The position numbers were made by a program, and so were the translations under genes. The notes beneath the pieces were generated by a model, which searched no databases, was not told the DNA's origin, and worked only from the letters and a program-made list of their open reading frames with translations. Below are positions 34,621-46,137 of a DNA stretch of 64,000 nt, in pieces (position 1 is the first letter of the stretch; each line of letters begins with the position of its first letter). The stretch comes from Coriaria nepalensis (lineage: Eukaryota; Streptophyta; Magnoliopsida; Cucurbitales; Coriariaceae). Location: assembly GCA_027186245.1 (NCBI GenBank), contig CP114485.1, positions 3,224,001 through 3,288,000 of the forward strand, given 5' to 3'.

Positions 34621-36377
34621 ACAGAAATAAGTTCAACAATACAAACTAAATTTGCACAACGAAAATACATTCCAATAAAAACTAATTTTGATGTCAAAAG
34701 AACAACTAATACAGATTTCCAAAAAGACATACTATCCATAATTGCAGCGGATCTAAACTAAGCCTCCTTTTCTTATCCCGCACTAACTAAATACTCACGC
34801 TCCGTTGTGCATGAACTAATGATCATCTAGGAGAGAAAAATTAAAAAGGCGAGCTATGAGGCTTCATAAGTACACATATTCACATTTGGTTGGGCCAAAA
34901 CATTAGTCAAAACATTTATGCAATATTAACCATAATTCGACTTAATACAAAATATCAAATATAATTTCAAAGTATAAAACGTCTGGAATTCAAGAAGTGG
35001 CCCCCATGACATTTTGTTTCCATAAATATTTTAAACAAAATTCATATAACGGAAACGAAATATATATTCTTACTCTTAGTTCAAATATTCAAAATAACGA
35101 TGCAACACGCTTAGCCCATGCTTTAAATAGCTTTTCTATTTCACAACAATATAACTTTCAAAACATACATTCTTAATCTTGCAACAAAATCTTTTATTTG
35201 TACAGCAGACTTTCAAAAAGAATTAAATCTTGAAATCACCATTTAAATCAATGACTTTTAGCAGACTTATTTAGTCATAAACATATATAATTATATGATT
35301 TAAAATAGATAATAATTGTCAAACTTTCAAACATTTAACCTTAATATTTTCACTTACTTATAATTTAACACATCATGCAAAAATACAACACCCAGAAATA
35401 GTTCCACTTACATATAAAACGTTATGCAAAAACATACCACATCGAAGTAAGTCCACAGACTTAATTCTCACTAATAAGGAATGAAATCATATTATCTAAG
35501 CCACACGTACGTGACCATAGATTTAAATCAGTCTAGAGATTAGAATATGACATTCTTTTGTTCATTGCCAAATATTCTTCTAGTTATACATATCATCAAA
35601 GCTTTAATTAAAATCCCTTATCAATATTCCCATAGATACTTTACTACAGTTTTCTTAAGTGGCCATGACTTTTGCAAAGTCCAAGTGTTGTATATCCTGG
35701 ACTAGTTTAATAGAACTTGGAAAAGTTGATTTTCAAAGCTTTAGTTGATGTCAATTTCTAAATCGAACCGATATTCAAACCATTGCCCTTTTTCCATTTT
35801 CCTACCCAATTTATCTTTTCTGTAACTTCCAATGTGAAGAAATTGAACCAAAATCACCATTAATCACCTCACTATCCAGCAACCCATATACAAAACTATC
35901 ATCTTTCTTCTATTTCTCTACACTAATTCTACCATAACACATAAATATCACAATTTAATCCATACCCTAATAATTCCCTCACAAACCCTATTATCCTAAA
36001 TCATTTAACCCAATACAGACCATTAAACTAGTAGATTCAAACTATCAAGGTACCAGAAACAACTTCCATCAAATCCAAGGAGAGAAAATTCGAAAAGTGA
36101 GAAATAGAGTTTTTACCTCTATGCCTGAAATTTGAAAAGAACTCGACCAATCCTCTCAAACCAAAGGAAAATCGTGCCAAATCCAGTCGGAATTGAAGGA
36201 TTTTCCACGAATCCGAAGATTTCCGGTCAAGAAATTATAAGTGGAAGTTGATTCGAAAGAGAGGGAGAGACCATCAAATTTTTTTTTCTTTCTATTTCTT
36301 TGTTCATATGCTGCCCGGGCTAAAGTGAAAAAGTGGGGTTTAAGTTTGTACAATTATACTTTGACCCCATACTATTC

Positions 36378-36436
<59 letters not shown>

Positions 36437-36497
36437 TAACTCATTGACTAGTCTCCTTAATTAACTATTTGACTTATTAAAAATTTAGGCTCTCACA
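34621..36497 (-). mobile_element. Unclassified insertion inside the MATH fragment
   Basis: The inserted block is flanked by ATTAG on both sides (34616-34620 and 36498-36502), a possible 5-bp target duplication. On the minus strand it begins TGTGAGAGCC, as many plant LTRs do, and contains an (AAT)n microsatellite at about 36374-36436. The other end reads CTGT rather than CA, so a solo LTR is possible but not proven. No transposon protein is encoded. Confidence 0.45.
36374..36436. repeat. (ATT)n microsatellite
   Basis: About twenty tandem TTA/ATT units. It gives a meaningless polytyrosine frame on the + strand. Confidence 0.9.
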
Positions 36498-36800
36498 ATT
36501 AGCTTCATCAGTTATGATACATTAATCATGTATTTTCTAAGTAGGAATTAGGAAGGAAACAGGAATTGAGAGAGCAGTGTTGATCACCACTTATAGCTTA
36601 TAAGCTTCAAATTCTTTTGATTCATATTTGTTGATTTCCAATTCTAACAATGTCGAGAATGATCTTGATCATATTCCTGCCAAAGAAGATACTGCTCCTA
36701 TTAAACTAACTACGTACCATGACTGTAGGGTCAACCTTGGTTTCTCAAAAAGATGAGATCGATTTTGATAATGTAGCATTGTTCAATTTTCCTACATGGA

Positions 36801-37256
36801 TTTGTGCTTATTGATAAGTAATCAGTCGATGTAGACTGACAACACTATATTTCATTTCAAGTTTATCTCCAGAAGAAGAAATCAAAAGTGAAGCGAAGAA
36901 TCCAATCTCTTTTGCATTGGACTCTGGTTCTTACTTCCAAGTACGTAATTGAAGTTAATGAAAGAAATCTAGCAATTCGTGCAAGCTGCTCACCCGCAGC
37001 TTGACAGTTGAAATTAACGTTTCGTTTACTGAGCAAAGCGCTAATACTTAACGAGTGAATTTACGAACAAATATTATATAACTAATCTATTATCAATTAT
37101 TATATATATAAATTAATGTTAAGACTTCGGTCAAAATTGAAGTTTATTGTCATTTTATAATGTTCATAAACGAGGCCATGCACAAATGGCAATTAGAAAT
37201 GAACATGCAAAAGGAGTTACGGTGAAGAAAAACACACGTAAAGACAGACCCGACTC
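36801..37256. other. Spacer downstream of the CDR1-like cluster
   Basis: No coding signal. It contains the probable 3' UTR of the first aspartic protease gene. Confidence 0.5.
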
Positions 37257-38528
37257 CTAGTGTTTAGTACAGTCAGTTGGCTTGAAAGAGATTGTCATCT
37301 TATCCAAATCATAACCTATCAAGTAATTAACCATGGCAAAGTTTCCAATCATTCCTTCCACCATATCCTTATCACCCTGCATGGTGAAGCAATAAATCCC
37401 ATCGTCATTTGGTTGAATGAAATTCTGTGTAGTCTTCAACTCCAAACTAGCACCGCTCTCAAACTTCAGTTTCAAAACCGGTGCCTCAAATTTTGTCCCC
37501 GGCGAGGGTTTGTAACAAAACTCTGGCCCATCGGTAGGCTTCAATGGAAGAAGCTGCCTTTTTATTTCTTCAACCACACGTTTATAAATATCTAGCGGCA
37601 GAATCGATGGCGGCGTCCCGGTATCAAAAATAATATTCCCTTTTGGAACCTTTCCCGAACTGCTGAATGCCACAAATGTATCACCGACGGTAATTCCCTC
37701 TACCGTCACATGATATAAAGTTTGCTCCGCCGTTGAAACTAAGGGAATTGTAAGCACGTCTGGTCCGACGACTTCAGAACCGCTGCCAAAAGTAACTTTA
37801 CTCGCAATGTTAGGAGTGTGGAACGCCACTAAACAGTGAGAGAACTTTCTGCCTCCGACGGAAGGACCTACTTGGGAAATGAAAGACAACGGTCTTCTTC
37901 CCATCCCAATTAGACCCATTTCATTTTCACTAAAAGAGCCGCTGTTGTTATGCCCGCATCCAAAAACAATGTTAGGCAACGTAACTTTTTGGCCCGTACT
38001 TGAAGTTAAAGTCATTGATTCTGAAGCCATGACACCATTGGTTGAACCGCTGCCGTAGCCATAACCATAAACGCAAGCCTTTTCGGGCGAGCACGTTCCC
38101 GTGTCGATTAAACCACATTGTTTGGTACCGCAAGCGATTTCAGAATAACTTTTGGAATATTTAGGATTGAAAACGGGTTTGATTTGTTTATAGCAATTTG
38201 CACAAGGGAGACATTGAAACCAGAAAAGGTCACTGCCGGTATCAAAGAGTGCGTAAATATCGGTAGGTGGTGTTCCGACCGAGAGTTTCATGTGATGTTG
38301 ACCATTTACTGGTGCTAATGAAGTTTCAGCTAGAAGAGAGCGTCTATGAATTAAAGGGTTGGTTGGAAGATTATGAAAAGGAGATTTTGGGGAGTTTGTG
38401 CGGATTAACTCCACACTAAAACCTCCATTATTGAATGCTAAAGCTTTGGATGAAAAGAGAAGAATACAAATTGTAAGTGTTATTACAATAAGGAAGCTTG
38501 AAGGGATAGAAACTAATGTGGTCTCCAT
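37257..38528 (-). CDS. Aspartic protease, nepenthesin/CDR1-like, intact
   Basis: A single-exon minus-strand gene of 423 residues. It has a signal peptide (residues 1 to about 31, ending SSKALA) and a short propeptide region. The two catalytic motifs are DTGSD (Asp96) and DTGTP (Asp302). Paired cysteines such as CLPCANC and CGTKQCGL are typical of the A1B plant subfamily. Arabidopsis CDR1 is an apoplastic protease in defence signalling. The start METTLVSIPSS at 38528 is preferred over two upstream in-frame ATGs (38561, 38612), because a TATATAAAG box sits at about 38570-38578 and the neighbouring paralogue shares METT. It is the only complete member of a three-gene tandem array. Confidence 0.9.
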   Translation of the reverse strand: METTLVSIPSSFLIVITLTICILLFSSKALAFNNGGFSVELIRTNSPKSPFHNLPTNPLIHRRSLLAETSLAPVNGQHHMKLSVGTPPTDIYALFDTGSDLFWFQCLPCANCYKQIKPVFNPKYSKSYSEIACGTKQCGLIDTGTCSPEKACVYGYGYGSGSTNGVMASESMTLTSSTGQKVTLPNIVFGCGHNNSGSFSENEMGLIGMGRRPLSFISQVGPSVGGRKFSHCLVAFHTPNIASKVTFGSGSEVVGPDVLTIPLVSTAEQTLYHVTVEGITVGDTFVAFSSSGKVPKGNIIFDTGTPPSILPLDIYKRVVEEIKRQLLPLKPTDGPEFCYKPSPGTKFEAPVLKLKFESGASLELKTTQNFIQPNDDGIYCFTMQGDKDMVEGMIGNFAMVNYLIGYDLDKMTISFKPTDCTKH

Positions 38529-38569
38529 TAGGCTTGAGTTATGTGAATGTTCTATCTTCATTGCTTTAT

Positions 38570-38578
38570 ATAGAAATA
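38570..38578 (-). promoter_or_regulatory. Putative TATA box of the intact aspartic protease gene
   Basis: The minus strand reads CTATATAAAGC, about 45 bases upstream of the METT start codon, which implies a short leader. A similar GTATATATAC box precedes the second copy at about 40206-40217. Confidence 0.5.
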
Positions 38579-38888
38579 AAGAAACGCCTAGATGGTATTT
38601 TACTTGCACCAATTAAGGATCCAAATCATACACAATCACAAATGCAGTATTGGTAAAACAAGCTTTGCGGATCCAAATGAGCAACAATCAGCAAGTAATC
38701 AGCTCTATTTTTGTACATCCAGAATATGTATATTTTTAGTGCATTGTAATTATGCCAAAAATAGAAACGGCACGATGTAAACTGAGTTCAGTTACATAAC
38801 CGTCTGAAACTTGATAGACATCTCGAATCCTCAAACGAAATTTTATTCTCAATTAAGAAAAAAAAAAAAAAAAAAACTTAAAAGTTTG

Positions 38889-40179
38889 CTACTGTTTGTT
38901 ACAGTCAGATGGCTTGAAAGAGACTGTCATTTTATCCAAATCATAACCCATCAAGAAATTAACCATCGCAAAGTTTCTAATTATTCCTCCATCAGCAGAA
39001 GTACCACCTTGCATGGTGAAACAAAAAACCCCATCGGCATGTGGTTGAATAAAAGTCTGTATTGTCTTCAACTCCAAACTAGCACTACCCTCAAACTGCA
39101 GTTTCAAAACCGGGGCCTCGAATGTTGTCCCCGGAAAGGGTTTGTAGCATAGTCCTTCCCCATCATTAGGTTTCAATGGAAGAAGCTGCCTCTTCACTTC
39201 TTCAACCAGGCGTTTATAAACATCTGAAGGCAAAATTGTTGGGGAAGTCCCGGAATCTAAAATCACATTCCCTTTTGAAACCGCTCCCTAACTGTTAGAT
39301 CCCACAAATGAATCATTGACAGTAATTCCCTCTAGCGTCACCTGATAAAAAGTTTGCTCCGCCGATGAAGCTAACGGAATGGTAACCACGTCTGTACCGA
39401 CAACTTCAGAACCATTCCCAAAAGTAAGTTGACTCGAAATACTAGGATCGGTGTGAAACGGCATTAAACAGTAAGAGAATTTGCTGCCTCCAACGGAAGA
39501 ACCCACTTGAGAAATGAAAGATAACGGTCTTCTTCCCAACCCAAATTATAGGCATCTCGTTTTCATTAAAAGCACCGCTATTGTTATGCCCGCATCCAAA
39601 AACAATGTCTTTTAACAGAACACTTTGGCCAATACTTGAATTTAAAGTGATAAATTCTGTAGCCATGACACCACTGGTTGAACCGCCGCCATAGCCATAA
39701 CTATAAAGGCAAGACTTTTCCGACGAGCATGTTCCCGTGTCGATTAAACCACATTGTTCGGTACCGAAAGAGAATTCGGTATAACTTGTGGAACTTTGAG
39801 GATTGAAAATAGGTCTGATTTGCTTATAGCAATTCGAACAAGGTAGACATTGAACCCAGAAAAGGTCACTACCGGTATCAAGGATTACATAAACATCATT
39901 AGGCGGCGTTCCGAGTGGGAATTTCACGATATGTTGACCATTTTCAGGTGATAATGGAGTTTGAGCTTTTAGAGAGGGTGAGATTGAAGATGATCTATGA
40001 CTTAAAGGTTTGTTTGGAAGGTTATAGAAAGGAGATTTTGGGGAGTCTCTGCGGATTAACTCCACGCTAAAACCTCCATTATTGATTGCTAAAGCTTTGT
40101 CGGAGAAGAGAAGAAGACAAATTGAAAGTGTTGTTACAATCAGGAAGCTTGAACGGATTGAAACTACTGTGGTCTCCAT
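38889..40179 (-). pseudogene. Second CDR1-like aspartic protease, two lesions
   Basis: This copy reads in parallel with the intact neighbour, from METTVVSIRSS at 40179 to SDCNKQ at 38889. It keeps the signal peptide, DTGSD and DSGTS motifs. Two changes break it. An extra T at about 39541-39547 shifts the frame between NENEM and GRRPLSF. An in-frame TAG at 39288-39290 lies in the segment SNS-GAVSKGN, where the third copy has SWGVISKGN, consistent with a Trp codon changed to stop. Similarity is high across the rest, so inactivation looks recent. Confidence 0.88.
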
Positions 40180-40323
40180 TAGGCTTGAGTATGTCATATC
40201 TTCATTGCAGTATATATACAGAAATTAAGAAACGTCGAGATGGGGTTCATTTTGACAGGGTAAGAGAGATGTCGAATGTTGTTATTGCTCGTACGTTTGG
40301 CATAAAATGACCAGCAAAAAAAA

Positions 40324-40365
<42 letters not shown>

Positions 40366-41126
40366 GACCAGACCAGCCCACGGTTCGGGAACTAATTAAA
40401 TTTGGTCTTCCTTATGTTTAAATTTGTTTTATTAATCATAAATTTTGTTTGTACTTAATAATAACTGATTAGGTGCGTTTTAACCTTTTAGGGATGCCAA
40501 TGCATGCTCAATGGAGACGTGAGGGAATTTGATCTTATTTATAACATTTGAGACCAATCTTTTTGTAGAGGACTAGGATTTCCTCATCTTGATATGGCCG
40601 TTCATCAACCTCATCTATTAGGTCAACGATGGAAAAGTAAGGAATAAATAAACGGACTTCTGACAAATTTAAATTAAAAAAAAAAAGGGTTAAAAAGGAA
40701 AATTTAGTTGTGTGACAAATCAATATAACTTTGACACGTTAAATTATAATGTACATAAAGAAACTTATCGGATAAGCAATCATAATCACCTCACATAACT
40801 CTACATTCGACTTCAAATTTACTATAACTATAATTTTATTGGATAAGTAAAAGGATATTAACTTTTGATTCTCTCGAACTTTTGTAATTAAATTAGATTT
40901 ATTACCATATTTTCAATTCAAGAACTGTTGTAATCTAATCAATGTATCCTACACGAGTGAGAGTCAATTTAGTCACAAATTTGGCCTTAAAAACAAAAAA
41001 TTAGGTCACAAACGTTGACAGAAAAAGGTCATAAGACGAGGCCAAAGAGAAAAGGATTAGATATATGGACAAATAATCAAATAACAAACAACTTGTGAAG
41101 CACAGGAAAATCAAAACAAAAACTTC
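40180..41126. other. Spacer between the second and third protease copies
   Basis: Contains a poly-A run followed by (TA)n at about 40316-40362. The remainder is AT-rich with no coding signal. Confidence 0.6.
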
Positions 41127-42412
41127 CTACTGCAGGTTGGTGCAATCTGCCGGCTTGAAAGAGACGGTCTCAGTCAGTCTTTCCAAATCATAACCCACCA
41201 AGAAATTAACCACAGCAAGGCTCCCAATTGTACTCCAATAATCAGAACCCTGCATGCTCAGACAGTAAACCCCATCATCATTTGGATGAATAAAAGTTTG
41301 TTCAGTCTTCAACTCCAAACTAGCACCACTCTCAAACTGCAGGTTTCATAACCGGAGCCTCAAACTTTTTCCCCGGTGCCGCCGTATTACAATGTCCGTC
41401 CCCGTCATTAGGGATCACCGGAAGCATCTGCCTCGTCACTTCTCTAACCAAACGTTTATAAAACTCTCCAGGTAAAAGAGTATTAGGACACCCAGAATCT
41501 AACAGCGTATTCCCTTTCGAAATCACGCCCCAACTGTAGTATTCCACAAATGTGTCACCAGCGCTAATTCCCACCAGCGTTACATGATAAATATCTTGTG
41601 GCGAGGAAGCTAATGGAATTGTGACAACATCATTACCCTCAACCTCAGAACCGTCGCCAAAAGTAACTTGACTCGAAATATTTGGATTCCTGTTTAACGG
41701 TGGCAGACAGAAAGAGAACTTTCTGCCTCCAATGAAAGGACCCACGTGAGAATGGAAAGATAGCGAACTTCCTCCCAACCCAGTTATCCCCGTTTCGCTT
41801 TCGTCAAAGCTGCCGGTATTGTTATGCCCACATCCAAAGACAACATTACTAAACGTAACGTGTTGGCCGAAACTGAAGTTAAAGTAACTGATTCTTTAGC
41901 CATGGCACCTGTGGTTATATCGCTTGCATAGCCATAAGTATAGATGCAAGCCTTTTCGGCCGAGCATGTTCCTGAGTGGATTAAGCTGCATTGCTCGGAT
42001 TCACAAGGGATTTCAGTATAACTTGAGGAAGTTTGAGGATTGAAAATGGGGTTAATTTTTTTAAAGCAGTCTTGACAAGGTATGCATTGAGTCCAAAGAA
42101 GGGCACTACCTGTATCAAAAGTTGCGAAAACATCGGTAGGCGGGGTTCCGGTCGACCGTTTCATGAGATGTTGACCATTGTCTGGAATCAACGTCGCTTG
42201 AGTTTTCGGAAAGGGTGAAGCATCTGAAGAAGAAAACCTTTGATTAATTAGAGGTTTGTTTGGAAGATTATAGAATGGAGATTTAGGGGAATTTCTTCTG
42301 ATTAACTCCGCGCTAAAACCTTTACTGTTGATCGCTAAAACCTTTACTGTTGAATGGAGAGTGATGTTGCAAGAAGGAAGCTTGAACGAATCGAAACTAA
42401 TGTGATCTCCAT
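41127..42412 (-). pseudogene. Third CDR1-like aspartic protease, at least three frameshifts
   Basis: The homologous region runs from MEITLVSIRSS at 42412 to CTNLQ at 41127. The signal-peptide region loses frame at about 42355, next to a 21-base sequence repeated with a 22-bp period at 42311-42353. A one-base loss at about 41868-41875 breaks the frame after SVTLTS. A one-base gain at about 41340 breaks VMK-LQFESG. The catalytic motifs read DTGSA and DSGCP, so both have drifted from DTGSD and DSGT. This copy is older or less constrained than the second. Confidence 0.85.
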
Positions 42413-42942
42413 GACTATGACGCTTGAGTTAAGAAACAATTGTGCCTTCATTGCCTTTTAGATATGTAAGAGTAGGAGAAAAATAAGGAAGCCAACTGGT
42501 ATTCTCCTTTTTTTTGGAGAAGTGTAATGACCAACCCAAGATTTTGGAAACAAATTGAACTTATTCTTTCCTTATTTTAAAACCTCGTTTATCTGTTAAA
42601 TTTGAAGATCTCATTCCTAGATGATGGGCTTAATTCCTTAATTAGAATTTAGAAGGAAAATAGTTGGAAAAGGAAAGTTCAATTGAGTGTGAGGGGTTTG
42701 TGTCGACAACTCAAATTACTGATGCAATTCGATTATGATCATAGGATTTGATCCTAAACAAACAAAGAAACAAAAATAGAAGAACACCAAAATGAGACAT
42801 TTGATTGCTTGTCAATTTCCTCTTCATGTACAATGATTCGAGCATTTGATTGCTGCTTACAGTAGACAGACAATAGGCAATAAGAGCACAATAGGCAATA
42901 AGGCTTACAGTAGATAAGAGCACACGATTTATCATTCTCACA
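42413..42942. other. Spacer between the protease array and CDC20
   Basis: It includes an imperfect repeat of AATAGGCAATAAG(A/G) near 42867-42905 and the CDC20 3' UTR. No gene is seen. Confidence 0.5.
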
Positions 42943-44983
42943 TCACCTTATGGGTGATACTTTCAAAGACAATAGGCCATCCAGGTCCGAGACCCTCGAA
43001 CTATCATCACTAGTTGGTCCGAAAACATCCCAAAACCGGAGAGTCTCATCTGCTCCGGCCGATACAACTGTTAGCCCATCAGGAGACTGCCAAAAAACAG
43101 ACAAACCAAGGAACACGAGTTAATTTGAAAGACGTCAAAAACTATCAAAAAACCAGATGCCCTTCTACAGTTCAAAATCATTCAGACGAAAACCTGGGAA
43201 AGATGAAGGACTCGAGACTCGTGCTGTCTCAAAACGCCTATTTTAGTCATGGACGGATAGTTCCATAAACAGAGCTGATTCTGACAATCTCCTGTGCTAA
43301 ATCCATGGCCACTCATTATCTCTTTATGATGCCTATTCCACTCCAATCCAGAAATCTAAGCAAATAACACCCATCTTTAAATTTCCTACTTGAAATATTT
43401 ATACTAACAGAGTAACAATATTATATGATGTTACTAATTATTACCTGAGCTCTAGTATCTATACTGTTAATGCAAACACCCTTCTGTGTATTCCAAATCT
43501 TTATACACCCATCTTTAGTACCCCCTCCTGAGGCAAGTATCTCAGACTGATAAGGGCACCAAGCAAGTGCCTTTACAGCAGCACAGTGGTCATCAAAACG
43601 ATACAAGAAATTGGATGAGGTCATTTTTGACATTTCCCAAATGTACACGAGATTTTCATTCCCTCCACTTGCTAACTTGTTCCCTGTGCTTGACCATTTC
43701 AAGCCGCATACCTCATCGGTATGTACCTCCACCCGACAAGTCACGTTGCTGCTTGCTCTAACTACACATGACATTAAACAAAAAAAAATCCAAATTAATT
43801 TGAAAATTGTTAGAATATCAATGATTAATTGATAGTTTGAAGCAATTTTACCATCATGATTGATAATAGATCTGTCTTGACTTCCTGAAGTTAGGATGTG
43901 ACCATTCCAATCAATGCTTGCTACCCTGCTACTGTGATCATCTAGACTTCTAATCTACATATGGAGAAGTGTGAAAAATGGTATGGATAACAGCTATCTA
44001 TATGATATCGTCTAGTAAGTGTGAGGAGCTAACCACTTTGGAAGTTTCAGGGTCCCATATCTGAATTTTGGAGCACATATATCCTACGGCTAAATGCTTA
44101 GTGTCCTTAGACCAAGTGACACCTGTCGGATGATCATTTGGATCACGGACTTGTAATAACCGGTTGACCTTTCCGTGTTCCGAGTTCCATAGGTACAATT
44201 CCGATCCTAAAGCAATGGCAAGAACCTTGTTCTTCCCCCAATCCATGATGTTCAAGTAGTAGTCGTTTATAACGTTTGGTGCATCCAGGACCCTAGATTC
44301 TCTCTGTACACAAATAGCTTGATATGATTTAAGAATGTAGAAGGTAATGTCAGATTGAACAAATTGGGGTGAAGTAAAAAAGAGAGAAGTGAGATTACCA
44401 CCTTCGGCAATAGGCGAAATGTAGAGGTCTTGGACATGTTTTGTACTGTCTCGGCTTCTTCTCGACGAAGCTCATCTATGTACCTAATAGACTTTCTACT
44501 TGACTTTGGGCTCCCTCTGAAAACTAGCATCCTAAATGGCCTTCCTTCTGAGTCCAAACTGATTTTCTCCTCCAATTTCTTTCGATATGATTCCTATAAA
44601 TAAACGCAAGAAAGGAAAATTTGATACGCAAATACAGAATCTCATAATATTTCTTAAAAGAAAAAAGAAAGGCCAGGAACTCAGAGAAAACCCGGCTCGG
44701 AAAACGTACATTGAATTTCGGATTACTACACGGTTTGGTCCTGTTTGTCAACAAGGTATGGGCTTGATCAAGATCCATCAAACTTCGGTTCGGTATGAAT
44801 CGGTCTCCCTTTAAAAATGAAGAAGACAATGAGAATTAAAATCATATAAAAATGACACACAAAAAAAGGGACTGAAAGTAATGTTCTTGATGATTAAAGA
44901 ATTAGCGTTACCGTGAAGTCATAGAGAATGGGACTGTCATGGAGGCGAGTGGGAGAATACCAATCCGATTCGAATTTCCACAT
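42943..44983 (-). CDS. CDC20: CDC20-like WD40 activator of the anaphase-promoting complex
   Basis: Eight exons on the minus strand join in phase to 452 residues: 44912-44983, 44710-44808, 44402-44593, 44034-44303, 43852-43954, 43445-43761, 43194-43355 and 42943-43086. The N-terminal part has the C-box DRFIPNRS (residues 26-33) that contacts the APC/C. A seven-blade WD40 propeller follows (for example [44 protein letters not shown]). The last two residues are the IR tail that docks on APC3. CDC20 recruits mitotic substrates for ubiquitination. Every exon is intact with canonical GT-AG borders. Confidence 0.93.
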
Positions 44984-45697
44984 GGTTTTCTCTAAAGATT
45001 TGGTTGAAATTCATAAATTTAGGTTTCCTTCCAGAGAAGAAGTAAGGAAGACGAAGATTGAAGAAACAGAGGGGTGTGCTGGACTTCGGGGCTTTTAGTT
45101 AGTCTCCCGCCAAATTGATTTCCTCCTTTATATTTCTAAACAGTTGCAATTGTTTCACTAAACGTCGCAAGGAGACATTACCGGGTCGGGTTTAAAATGT
45201 AACCAACCTCATCGCTCCGATTTCTCAAACGGGTCAATTAAAATAATTATGGGAAAAATTAAAAAAATTAAGAAAAACAAAATATTTATGCACCCATGAA
45301 TTGAATATTTAAATTATAAAAGGCCATATAATTAAATTGATTAACTTCCCAATTCCTTATTAGAAGAATTTGGAAGTAGCCGTTACCAATAACTAAAAAG
45401 TTGCATTAACTTGTGGCTATCTCTATTGGGCACCTACTAGTCATGAACTCGTGATCAAATTCAATTAACCCAAAAGGCCACAAAATTATCTGACCTTCAT
45501 CTGATCATCATATCTCTGTAATTACAATAAAATTAGCTAAAGATATGAGGAAATAGGAGGAGGAGTGATCAAGAGGCTTCCATGCTTTCTCATACTAACA
45601 CAAATAGGTGGTGATGAATTTGATGGGTTAGTTTTGTTATTGCGAAGATGCATCAGAAGCTGTTACATAAAGTCGAGTAATTTTATTCTCATTATAG
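44984..45697. other. Upstream region of CDC20 and AT-rich spacer
   Basis: The first 100 bases are the CDC20 leader. The remainder is AT-rich, with no clear regulatory motif. Confidence 0.5.
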
Positions 45698-45874
45698 ATG
45701 TATATGAAGCGTATATTAATCGGTGCAAGGATACTTGCATCCGAAGAGCCAGTCGGCGAAGCGGGTTTCGCCGCCTTTACACTCCAAAACATGGTCGCAG
45801 GTACCAAGACCGCCGTCCGATTATTGACGGTTCTATCATACTTATTATTAGATGTTCTGAAAAATGATCTGTGA
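45698..45874 (+). CDS. Possible small protein of 58 residues
   Basis: An ATG-started frame (MYMKRILIGARILASEEP and onward) ends at TGA 45872-45874. The region is GC-richer than its surroundings and the codons prefer G/C at the third position (GGC, GCG, TTC, GCC, GTC), which suggests coding use. The C-terminal half (GTKTAVRLLTVLSYLLLDVL) could form an amphipathic or membrane helix. ATTATAG directly precedes the ATG and could be a splice acceptor of an upstream leader exon. I do not recognise the family. The opposite strand is also open here, so the call is tentative. Confidence 0.3.
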   Translation: MYMKRILIGARILASEEPVGEAGFAAFTLQNMVAGTKTAVRLLTVLSYLLLDVLKNDL

Positions 45875-46137
45875 AACCCAAGTACACAATCAATCTTAAA
45901 CCTTGTGTCACTCATTAGTCATGGCTATAGGTCTTTAGGATTTGCGTCAACCGTTGAAATTCAACCGAGTATTTGACCCAAAAGTCAGATAGTCAACAAG
46001 ACCACCTCCTCCCACATGTTTAAAAAGTCTTACCGTTTTCCTGTTTACACACTCGCTCGCTCTTCCCTCCCTTTTCCGCTTTCAAATCCTAAGAATCAAA
46101 CAACAAACGCAAAAAGGAAGAACAAGAACATACAAGA

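Larger units (their letters stand above)
34480..36800 (-). pseudogene. MATH gene fragment split by a 1.9-kb insertion
   Basis: The stretch 34490-34602 repeats, with many differences, the third exon of the upstream MATH gene (compare 33535-33650). The stretch from about 36498 to 36740 resembles its second intron, exon 2 and exon 1 (compare 33700-34140), including GAGAGAGCAGTGTTGATCACCA. The two homologous pieces are separated by about 1.88 kb of unrelated sequence. Exons 4 to 6 are missing, so this is a dead partial copy. Confidence 0.65.

Noticed and set aside
36241..36447. Frame ending in a long polytyrosine run
   Set aside because: It is produced by the (ATT)n microsatellite and has no coding character.
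45637..45915. Minus-strand 92-residue frame opposite the 58-codon ORF
   Set aside because: It is open probably because the + strand codons avoid the complementary stops. Its ends run into AT-rich sequence and it lacks a plausible start context, though it cannot be excluded.
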